DNA of 43,176 nt from Heterotrichella gracilis (Eukaryota > Sar > Xanthophyceae > Tribonematales > Xanthonemataceae): NCBI GenBank assembly GCA_032358255.1, contig JAULBX010026818.1, positions 1 through 43,176 on the forward strand, read 5' to 3'. Position 1 is the first letter of the stretch, and the number at the start of each line of letters is the position of its first letter. Shown here one piece after another: positions 33,186-43,176 of the stretch. The notes under the pieces are model-generated. The model did not search any database, was not told where the DNA came from, and saw nothing but the letters and a program-made list of their open reading frames with translations. Both the position numbers and the translations under genes were made by a program.

Positions 33186-36100
33186 ATGACAGCATTTCAG
33201 GCAAGCTTGGTCCCTTGCTGTAGCTCGCCCCTTGCTGGACTGTACACCCTCCTGGCGTGTGCAACATACTGAATTTTTTTGATCTTGTTTTGCACCTGTC
33301 TGCACACCCTGCTCGCTACAGTTGCACACCCTTAATGTTGCAGCATTCCTGGTTTGCTCCACCCTCCTTTCTAGTGCACTCTGGCCGGGAGTTCTGCAGG
33401 GTGGACAGTGTTTTCTGTATCCTCCTGTCTTTGCACACCATCCTCCTGGCCAAACCACCGCCTTGTTCCCCACCCTCCTGGCCCCGCGTCCACTCTGTGT
33501 GTCACATGGCGCAACCCTAAACCCTACACCCTACACCGCTGCACCCTTTCCAGGGCTTGACCTTCGTCCTGGATGCCCTGGACGAGGACACCGCCTCTGG
33601 GGACAAGCTGCACAAAACCATAAACAAAGTAGATATAGCAGGCAGCGACTGGTTCCGGCCGATGGTAGAGGGCCTGGGAGGGACAGTGGTGTATGCGGAT
33701 GCCCTACTGAGCTGCACACATGTAGTGCTGACGCACATACAGCAGCAGCCATATGCAGAGGCAGCAGCGCAGCACAACAAGACAGTGGTCTCCTGGGTGT
33801 GGCTGCTCAGCTGTGCGGTGGAGGGGCGCAGGATCCCGCTGGACAGGCAGGCAAGTACCCTCTTTAGGTTTAGGGTTCAGGGTTGTGCGGTTGGAGGGGC
33901 GCAGGATCCCACCGGCAGGCAAGTGCCTAGATACTGAACCTGGTTAGGGTTCATGTTAGTGGATAGGGTTTAGGGTTGTGTTCCGGCAAGCCACCCAGTT
34001 CAGCTGTCTTCCCAGCTCCAGGCGCTGGCGACATGATTGCCCCTGAACCCTAAACAACCCATATCTGGATTTAGGGTTTAGGGTTCAGGTTTGCAAAGGT
34101 TGTCCCCAACCAGCATACACCAAGCAGGGCAATTCATTCCGTCTATTTCCCTATATCTGTTCTGTCATATTTCTCGTTTTGTGATATTTCCCTTTTGGGG
34201 TCTAATCGTATTTCTCTCACTCATTATTGGTGCCCGCGACCTGGCTGGGACACTGGAAGCAAGTAATATCTACCCCTGCCTCCACAGCTGCACGGTGTGC
34301 CCCTCTTCCACCCCCTCCCAGCCCCCAGCATCCCCGGCCACGGGGCAGTGACAGCTACCCTGACCAACTTTCTGGGTGAGGAGCGCCTGCTGTGGTTCAA
34401 CCTCATGCGATCCCTGGGATTCAAAGTGACAGGCACCATGGAGAAATCCACGTGCACCCACCTTGTGGCCCATCAGGCGGCCTTTGACCCCAGCGTCAAG
34501 TCGCCTAAGCGGGACGCAGCAAAACAGTAGGTCAAACCGATGCACACCCCAAATATAAAACCCTAAACCCTAAACCCTGTGAGGAACGCCTCCTGAAGTT
34601 CAACCTCATGCGATCCCTGGGGTTCAAGGTGACAGGCACGATGAGCAAAAGCGAGTGCACTCACTTGATCGCGCACCCGGTAGCCTTTGACCCAGCCCTC
34701 AAAGTGGCCAAGCGCACCAAAGCAAACCAGTAGGGCAATTAGGAGCGCATCATCTAGTCCTAAGTCAGTAATCCTCATATGGAATGATTGCCAGCTGTGG
34801 TTCAACCTTATACGCTGCCTGGGCCTCTGAACACCCTGAATCGTAAACATACTGAATCATAAACCAAACCCTGAACCCTGTCAGTGTCAGCTGAATTAAT
34901 AGCAAACTTATTGCACCCATATGTTGGCCCTAGATTCTTTGGTCAAACCGGTTCCAATGTCGGTGCACATACGTGGGCCATATCTACCAATGCTGATGCA
35001 CACACAAGGATCACAGATAGATGATGTCTCACAAGCGCCATGCATGAAGTGCACGCATGCACCCTGGCTAGACTAGCTTGGTTCTACATTGCTGGCAAGC
35101 ATGGCTGCATTTAACCAGCCCTTGCCCAGGCAAAGCGGTGCAGAGCTGCAACCTTAAACCCTTAATTCTACACCCTCTGGCTGGACAAGGGGTTGGTGAG
35201 CTGCATTTCACAGGAGGGTCATTAGTGGTACACACATACCGTCTTTCATACCATTGTTTACGGGTGGTGGGCCCTCACTAGCACGGTGTGGATAATATGC
35301 ATACGTAATACATAGTACACATATCCAAATAATATCATACATATTATGCTGGAGGGGGACAACGTGGCCTGGATGAGCTGCAACCCTCAAACCCTACTCC
35401 CTACTCCCTAATCCCTGACACGCAGGTTGGGGATCCCGGTCATCAACGTGGGCTGGGTGCTGGAGTGCGTGCGGAGCCAGGAGGTGGCGCCAACTGGTGC
35501 GCTGCCTGGTGGGGACTACTGTAACTCTACATCTCCGTTTCCAATGGGTCACTAAATGGAGATAAATATCACAAATTACGCTCATCATTATAACATCTGT
35601 AATTATTCTAATATTAGCGCCAAAATAAATGTTACAATTAATTTAACAGTAGTATTGACCTAGAAAGTAGGTGCTGTGCCTGGCAACGGGCCAGCCGCTG
35701 TGTGAAATGGCCTTATCTGCAAGCCAACTTTTCACAACTCGTATGACGAAACGTATACTTCTGTTGGTTCCTTTTTAGGTGCATGGTATCAGTCTTGTGC
35801 AATACACACGATATATAGGGTTTGGGGTTTAAGGTTTAGGGTTCAGGGTTAGGGTTGTGCATGCCTGTCACCGCACTCAGCTCGGCTGCTGCTTGTATGC
35901 ATGCAGGGGAGTTTCTGAGCCAGCCTCAGGCACCCGTCAACCCCTTCCACCCACAGGAAGAACCTGCGGCGCAAGGTATGTGGCACCAACAACGAGTGCT
36001 GCTTGCACCAGCCATATAGGCGTAGCCCATGCCTTGATCCGCATGCTAGGAAACGCGTTGGCTATCATGTGACCCATGGGGGAAGGTGGCATTGCACGGC

Positions 36101-38387
36101 GCCTGGCCTGGCCTGTGATTAGCTTCTAGCATGTGTAAAATATGACCCCAAACATACCGTACTGGCGATAAAGGTTTGCCCCCATTGCTGAAAACAATCA
36201 TAGAGCATTAGTAAATCAGCTCTTATAAAACCTTCATAAACTGATCTGATGTGATATTATGGCAGAGCATCCGGCTGCGCCCGCTGTTGCAGTGGTGGAT
36301 GTGGCGCCGAGCGGACCGATCATGCCGGGAGATATTGCTGCTGATGCTGCAGATGTTGCCATTCCGGTAGCTGATGATGCTGGCAATGCCACTCAGGACG
36401 ACGAAGCAGATGTTGCCATGCCACCTGTGGAGCCTGCTGTACCCCCGCCAACGGAGGATGAGGCCGCAGATGCACGTAAGTTGCTTGCTTGGTCAATTGG
36501 TATCAGCAAGGCACGATTGTTGCTAGATACATGTATTGTGGCAATGCACCTAAAGCGGCTTCAGGACTTGCACACTAGGTGGACAATGTGCGTGGGTTTT
36601 ATGTCGACCTCTTTGCTAAATCCATAATCGAGGGGCACAGTGTCCACGTTGCTATCTCCTCTTGATTACCCGGTCCGCCTCAAGGATAGGCGGCGTACAT
36701 AGTCTTGCCTTTTTTTTGGTTTCGTAATTGCATTCTTGTGGTCTTGCAGCGAATGATGCGGATGCTGAGGGCGGCGGGGATGGGGACCAGGGCATGGTCC
36801 CTGCCACAAAAAGCGCACCTGATGGCGGGAGCGACCCAAGTGGGCCCTCTCAATCCAGAGATCCATCCCTGCCCAGGGATGCGATGCAGCTGCAAGCACC
36901 CCCGGGGGTAAAGGGAGCTGGTGTGGTGGCTGGTGCTCCGCCGCGAGGGGAGGGTATGAGTGTGGTTTCGACGGAGGGGGTGCGGGGCTTTTGGCGGCCA
37001 GGCAGCGGCACAGCGCCCGCGCAATCCCTGGACATGGCTGCCAAGGTACGTAGATTGTGTTATATGTATTACATTCTGTTATGTACACTACAAGCGCTCC
37101 GGCACAGCGCCGGAGTGATCTCTGGACATGGCTGCCAAGGTATGGTGTGGCATTGAAGCATGGCGACAAGGAGCAGTGCCAGACTGATTGGCTGGTCATG
37201 TGGCGTCACCTTGCGCCTGGTAGCCGCTCTTACCACCCCTTTGTCTAGCTCACCGCTGCAGCTGCCATGCACTTTGCAGTTGCACGCAGGGTGCATGCTG
37301 GTGTTAAGGGTCTAGGGTCCAGGCTTGCTGCCCCACTGCGCAAACACACATTATATTATTGCACTTCCTCCTGCCTGCCAGGTGGCGGAAGCTGAGGGCA
37401 TCACCTCCCGCCTGGTGGCCGCTCTCGCCCCACCCTCCTCCAGCTCACCGCTGCAGCTGCCGGGAGTGACATTGCTGGGGCACACGCCACAGGGCGAGCC
37501 GCCGTTGACCACGCCACAGGGCCAGGTGCCTCATCTGCAGCAGCAGGCAGTGGAGGAGATCCCAGGTGAGGCAGTAGCCTTGGCAGGCGCCATGGTGTGC
37601 ATGGGTTTGGTGTTGAGGATTTTTCCGAGCCTGTGCATGCAGGTGTACTCGGTTCTTGGGTTTTAGCGTAACCTCACGGTTTGGGGTTTCCGCGCAGCCT
37701 CACAGCTCAGGGTATTTTGTGCATCCTGTTGCATGGCAGGTGTACTAGGCCTAGGGGGTAGAGTACTGCGTGCATATGGGATTGCAGCGCAGCCTTGGGG
37801 TTCAGGGAACTGAGTGCATCCTGTTGCTTGCAGATGTGCAAGGGGAAGTAGACCCCCGAATAGGTGGCACTGGGGAAAGTGGTACGCGCGGCAGGGGGAG
37901 GGGAAGAGGGCGGGGGCGGGGGAGGGGGAGGGGGAGGGGGGGAGGCAGCCGCCTGGCACGTGGTGCACCAGCTGACGAGGATGACTGGCTAGGTACATGT
38001 GTGTGCACACTGAGTATTTTAAATGTATTTCGGTGCTCAAATTTGTATATTCTTTAACATGTATACCAGTACTTGCGTACAGCTGTCTAAATTATGATAT
38101 GTTCTGTACATTTTTATATTTATTTTGTTCGATTTTACAGTCGTGTACTATATTTTATGTAGCTGTACACAAACTCTTGCACTAAATTTGAGATAGGGCA
38201 TCGTTCCGTGCCCTCTTGACACATATGTCCCCATCCCCAGGTGACGCCATGGTGGCCCCAGCGGCTGATGAAACTGCAAAGGTGTCCCCCCACGAACCCC
38301 ACCCTGCCACCACCATGGCCGCACACCTCACACCACCAGCCGCAGCTGCAGCACCACCATTACCACCACCACCACCACCGCCACCAC

Positions 38388-38421
<34 letters not shown>

Positions 38422-41417
38422 CGAGGATGCGTTTGATCCAGCACCGGTGGGGCCCAGCCCTTTCAAGCGTCGCAGGGTGGCACATGCCCAAGGGGTGGAA
38501 GAGGGTGCGGGGGGTGCACAGGTGGGTGGCGTGTGGTTATGATGCTGCACTTTCCTTCCATCAACTTGGTCTTTCCACTCTTCACCGCATGTGTATTTCA
38601 ATCATTTAGTGCATTTGATTGCTTTTCCCTCCCCTTTTGCTGCATTATTTCCCCGCACGCTGTTTGGTTCTCTCATTTTCTGTACCGCTTGCAGGCTGCG
38701 CGATGTGAGTCCCTCCCCTTCAACACCCAGGCAGCTGCTGCGGTGCTGGAGCACGGTTTGCCAGGCCCCTTCAACACAGAAGCAGCGGCAGTCGCACTGG
38801 AGGACCTGCACCAAGGGGAGGAAATGCTGATGGGCGGTGAAGACAACGGGGAGGAATCCTTGATGGAGGTGGATGATGATCAAGACCAGAGCGATGAAGC
38901 AAATCCTAGGGTTGTACCACGGGCGCGGCGCGCCCCGGCGCATGGCGGCAAAGCAGCCAGCGCAGCAAAAGGGGGTAGCGCTCGAGGGGCCCGTGGGGGG
39001 GGAAGCGCAGGCGGTGCGCCAAGTGGCACTGGCCGCCAGAACAGCGCAAGGGGAGGGGCGGTGGATGATGATATTGTTGGCAAGGAGCAAGCAGCGCCAG
39101 CAGGCGGGAGTGGCCAGGGACCAAATGCTAGGGGGTCAAATGGCAGGGTGCAGAAGGAAGTGGCGGGCGACACAGAGCCAAGTGCAGCGAGGCCAGTCAG
39201 CATGAGGGGAGCGAAGCTGGTGAAAGGCAAAAGCCAGCGAGCAAGCGACGGGGATTCAAACGGCAAGGGCCAACAGGGACCGGAAAGCAGCGACGGCCAC
39301 GCACCCAGCGCTGGGGGGATAGTCAACCCCAGGCGAGGGGTCCAAAGCAGGGACCAGGGGCCCGGTGGGTCTGTGGCAAACAATGCAAAGCAAGTGGAGT
39401 CGACAAGTGGTGATGTCAAGCCAGTGCCTGGTGCTGTTGGGAGGATCGGCAAGCGGCAGGCAGCGCCAACAAGCAGTGACGGGCAGAGGCCAAGCGCCAG
39501 GGGGGGTACCACCAGCAGCAGGGGGGGTGCGACACCAGCAAGCACTAACGGGGAGGAACCACGTGGTGCAAGGGGAGGCAAGGGGAGGTCAGCGGGGCCC
39601 GCCAGCGGCAGCGGGCGGGGTGCCAGTGCTGGCGCTGTGCATGAGCGAGGGGATGGAGACGGGGCGGGTGCTGCCGACGACCGGCCTGACTTTGTCATGC
39701 TCAGCAACATGACCACGTGCGTACGCATCGCACCCTAAACCCTAAACCCTAAACCTTAGGCAGCGTGTGACTGGCAGTACTAATAGGGTCCACGCTTCAA
39801 CCCTAAGCAGCGCATGGTACTCTAAACCTCAGCAGAGTGTGGCTGGAAGCCCCCATTGAATCCACACCTAAGCCCTGAGCTTGACACTGCAATGCAATCA
39901 AGCGGCGCAGATACAAGACAACCCTTTTCATTTAGGTGCATCCCCCTGCTGCCACTGCACCAAATTTAGGCCAAAGCTACCACCCACCTAAACAACATGA
40001 AAAATTCCAGAACGTTCCACATGTTTTTATACAGTCAATCCCACACCCCGACCCCTATCCTTGCAGGGCCCAGCAGGACACAGCCAGCGCCACCCTGGCG
40101 TCCCTGCGCGTGCCCTTCTCGCGATCGGTGGTGCGCAGCGGGGGTGCCAAGGAGTGCGTGCATGAGTGGGATGCGCGCGTGACGCACGTGGTGCAGCCCA
40201 ATCTCACGCGCAATGTGAAGCTCATGTGCGCCATGGCCTCTGGCGCCTGGATCCTTGGGGACGGCTACCTGCAGGCGTGTGCTGAGGCGGGCAGGATGGT
40301 GCAGCCGGTGAGCGTAGGGGATTGGTCTCTGTCTTATTGTTTTAGGTTAAAATAAGCTAATAGTGAAGGAAAAGAACACGAGAAAAAATTAACGAAAAAA
40401 ATTAAACGTTCCAGATGGAATTAGTGCCAGGATTGCATTTAGTGCCAAACATGCAAGGCTGATTGGGAATTGTCTGTGCTGAGATGTCTGCAACAGTACA
40501 TTAACACAGATTTTGGGAAGGAAATGCGCTCTTTAACCTTGCCTGACGTGTGCCGCAGGATGGGCACGAGCTGTTGGTACACCAGGACCCTTCCAAGGTG
40601 TCGCAAGGCGCAGCCCGGCACTGGCGCATGCGGCGGCAGGCCACGGGGCAGCGCGCCTTCCACGACCTGCGGGTGGGTGCCTTAGGCTATGCTTATGGAT
40701 GGGCCTGACAATTGAAAACTACGTGTAGTGCGGGCTGTGATAGTAGCATTGCTGAGGAAGCGGAGTGACTTGTCATAGTGCTTTATTGGATGTGTTTTGC
40801 CATTTTAGCAATGCTTGGCGCATTCCGGCACTATCTGAGATTCAGCGAGGGTGGTGAAGATTACCTAAACCCTAAACTTTGAAACCTTCAAACCTTTAAA
40901 CCCTGAAACCCTGAAACCTTGAACACTGATCCTCTACGCTTACATGGTCACTAGCATGCACCCACCAACCCCCAAGTACAGATCGCCGCCCCTTTCCCCG
41001 ACCCATCACATCGCACACCCCTTGCTGCAGTTTGCCCTGCGGGGTGGCTTCAAGGCCGGGGACGAGCCCTCCCTGGAAGACATGACCTCCCTCATCGCAG
41101 CGGGAGGCGGCCAGCTGGTCAAGCTGTCTGATGCAACCCTCCCCGCCCCGTCAGGCGCACACATGGTCCTAGTGGATAATGCCACCGCCAAGCAGCGCAC
41201 CTACAAACCCTCCGAGGGTTGGCGCAAGGCTGGCGTGGCGTGCGCCAGCTGGCGCTACCTCATGGACTGGGTGGCGCACCCGTGGGGGGCGCTGGGGGCG
41301 CACGTGCTGTTTGGGTGTGGGGTGGGGGGCGTTCTGGGGGAGGCGGAGGGGGCCAGGGGGAGGGATGGGTACGAGGCGGAAGTGGGGGATGAGCTGGAGG
41401 CGTCACAGGTATTTTGA
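33186..41417 (+). CDS. BRCT-repeat protein, N- and C-terminal BRCT pairs, DNA-repair type
   Basis: Fourteen exons, all phase-consistent (about 1202 aa): 33186-33200, 33554-33850, 34288-34526, 35426-35520, 35907-35975, 36266-36475, 36750-37045, 37382-37565, 37834-37992, 38241-38521, 38695-39716, 40067-40307, 40559-40672, 41031-41417. Exon 1 (MTAFQ, CAG|GCAAGC donor) is tentative. BRCT1, about 6-104: GGTVVYADALLSCTHVVLT, VVSWVWLLSCAVEGRRI. BRCT2, about 105-215: FLGEERLLWFNLMRSLGFKV, CTHLVAH, IPVINVGWVLECV. The middle is disordered: acidic, an RG-repeat, poly-Pro/poly-Ala, FKRRR (a likely nuclear signal) and a Ser/Gly/Arg-rich basic stretch. BRCT3, about 945-1036: ATLASLRVPFSRSV, VTHVVQPNLTRNVKLMCAM, SGAWILGDGYLQACAEAG. 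BRCT4 from about 1075 to the TGA. The layout resembles plant BRCT DNA-repair proteins and PTIP-like scaffolds that bind phosphoproteins at damaged chromatin. Partner and pathway are inferred. Confidence 0.88.
33882..33925 (+). repeat. exon echo of BRCT-gene exon 2, 3' end
   Basis: gtgcggttggaggggcgcag then gatccca...ggcaggcaagt copies the end of exon 33554-33850, including its GC-type donor (CAG|GCAAGT). TTTAGGG-type sequence lies between the two. Confidence 0.85.
34579..34734 (+). repeat. nearly intact duplicate of BRCT-gene exon 3
   Basis: Repeats 34377-34533 with substitutions and a few indels. It stays open: EERLLKFNLMRSLGFKVTG, TMSKSECTHLIAHPVAFDPA, and ends at the same CCAGTAGG donor context. 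It lacks the first third of the exon and a clear acceptor; a CCCTAAA tract lies directly before it. It could be an alternative exon or a young echo. Confidence 0.85.
34795..34828 (+). repeat. short third copy of BRCT-gene exon 3
   Basis: ctgtggttcaaccttatacg then ctgcctgggc copies the LWFNLMRSLG-coding segment, then hits TGA. Confidence 0.8.
37097..37142 (+). repeat. exon echo of BRCT-gene exon 7, 3' end
   Basis: ggcacagcgccggagtgatc then tctggacatggctgccaagg copies the SGTAPAQSLDMAAK-coding end and its donor (AAG|GTATGG). The frame is shifted. Confidence 0.85.
37203..37268 (+). repeat. exon echo of BRCT-gene exon 8, 5' part
   Basis: gcgtcaccttgcgcctggta then gccgctct...agctcaccgctgcagctgcc copies ITSRLVAALAPPSSSSPLQL-coding sequence with a TAG inside. 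It lies upstream of the true exon. Confidence 0.85.
37670..37833 (+). repeat. duplicated acceptor region upstream of BRCT-gene exon 9
   Basis: Two related segments (about 37694-37741 and 37786-37833) share gcgcagcct...cagggtattttgtgcatcct then gttgc(a)tggcag. The second ends at the used acceptor (ttgcag|ATGTGC) and the first at an unused gcag|GTGTAC. Confidence 0.7.
37891..37945 (+). repeat. coding hexanucleotide repeat, RG motif
   Basis: About nine units of (A/C)GGGG(G/A)-type sequence encode alternating Arg-Gly within exon 37834-37992. RG-repeats are common RNA- or DNA-binding and arginine-methylation sites. Confidence 0.85.
38343..38425 (+). repeat. coding CCA and GCA microsatellites, poly-Pro then poly-Ala
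   Basis: (CCA)n runs into (GCA)n with eight consecutive GCA codons, giving a poly-Pro then poly-Ala stretch in the disordered middle of the BRCT protein. Confidence 0.9.
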
Positions 41418-41606
41418 GTTGCGTGCCTGGGTTGCAGGGTTTGAAGCGCCTTCACAACCACCACTGGTGTGATGGTACGCGGCAGGGTGGTCATGCAATA
41501 TTTGAATTCTAGTGATAGTGCCGTAGGGTTGACTGGATTCTGACACACGCGTTGAGTTGATTTCAAGTTGAGATTATTGTGCAAGTACCGTACCACCAAG
41601 AGGTAT

Positions 41607-41611
41607 TGTAA
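41607..41611 (+). terminator. TGTAA polyadenylation signal of the BRCT gene
   Basis: TGTAA 190 nt downstream of the TGA at 41415-41417. The interval 41612-42150 holds no supported gene; its plus-strand open frame (41696-42301) runs antisense into H4 and is a shadow. Confidence 0.5.
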
Positions 41612-42153
41612 CGATGTTGGCTATTCTGCAGAGGCGCTGCCTGACCTTTGCCATTGGCAAGGAGGGCACATATATGCACCCATCACTGATCTTGTGTGCG
41701 TTGTACACATCTTTTTGTGCTGATACATAGCAAAGCAACACAGAGCGTTGGACAGTCTGGAGTGTGTTGGTCAAACGCAGTCCACAACCTTGGAAAACAG
41801 CTTCTGACCTTGGCAAAGCACAGCTTGGAATTTGCTGCTGTTCACTATCAGAGCTTCAGCAGGCGTGCCAGGGATGAGGTGCTGTATTTTTCTTATTCCT
41901 TTATTCTTAAGAAGGCTTTCACACAGGCGCTGTACCTACACATGCTACTGTGTCAAACGCCTTCGCCTGAACACACGCATGCAAGCATAGAGCTCAAAGG
42001 ACTGCAGAGCAGAAACAACAATTGGGCAGTGCTGCATCTTTTGCAAAGCTGTGTTCGGACCTCAACCCCTTCTATCAGTGCTCGTGAAGGAAGTGGGTTC
42101 AGCAGTGCAGTACTGTGTCAAGATACACACTGGCAGTTGGTTTCCATGAGAGG

Positions 42154-42171
42154 TGGTGTTGAAAAACACCA
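42154..42171 (-). terminator. histone-type 3' stem-loop of H4
   Basis: On the minus strand TGGTGTT-TTTC-AACACCA forms a 7-bp stem with a 4-nt loop, starting 34 nt after the H4 stop. Size, loop length and distance match the 3' stem-loop of replication-dependent histone mRNAs. The stem sequence differs from the animal consensus. A palindrome of this kind is known downstream of Volvox and Chlamydomonas histone genes. Confidence 0.75.
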
Positions 42172-42204
42172 GTTTTTGTTTGATGGGCGAGGGCAGGAAG
42201 ATGT

Positions 42205-43176
<972 letters not shown>

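Noticed and set aside
38880..39728. 282-codon minus-strand open frame
   Set aside because: Antisense of the large BRCT-gene exon 38695-39716, whose frame, phase and flanking exons are consistent.

Overview
The window looks like nuclear DNA of a green alga, probably of the Chlamydomonadales. Real genes are split into many short GC-rich exons with GT-AG and some GC-AG introns. TGTAA motifs lie just downstream of several stop codons. A divergent histone H4/H3 pair sits at the right edge, and a plant-type F-type-lectin/SEC23/BRCT gene set fills the middle. Telomere-type CCCTAAA/TTTAGGG tracts are scattered through almost every intron. The genus cannot be fixed from the sequence alone.

Layout. 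1-3150: the 3' end of an unrecognised plus-strand gene, preceded by a tandem array of 12 truncated copies of one exon start. 3150-8300: mostly non-coding, with a long imperfect hairpin (4331-4521) and a few orphan exon-like blocks. 8315-12699 (minus): a 9-exon, about 613-residue type I membrane protein with a signal peptide and an F-type-lectin-like domain. 14764-18747 (plus): a protein with a mitochondrial-type presequence, a heptad-repeat coiled coil and an unknown C-terminal domain carrying a 1-nt frameshift. 20450-23720 (minus): a decaying class-3-lipase-like gene fused to Gly/Ala-rich and collagen-like repeats. 24651-32470 (minus): a complete 16-exon SEC23-like COPII protein (831 codons). 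33186-41417 (plus): a complete 14-exon BRCT-repeat protein (about 1202 residues), head to head with the SEC23-like gene. 42205-42714 (minus) and 43102-end (plus): histone H4 (one intron, complete) and H3 (first 25 codons), sharing a 387-bp divergent promoter.

The most unusual property is shared by all the large intron-rich genes. Introns hold partial, degenerate copies of the neighbouring exon, usually including its splice site, often abutting CCCTAAA-type repeats. I call these exon echoes. They range from a 12-copy array (186-1400) to an almost intact second copy of a BRCT exon (34579-34734). No mobile element, CRISPR, rRNA or tRNA gene could be supported. The genes appear functionally independent (cell surface, organelle, secretion, DNA repair, chromatin); the only clear regulatory pairings are the H4/H3 pair and possibly the SEC23-like/BRCT head-to-head pair.
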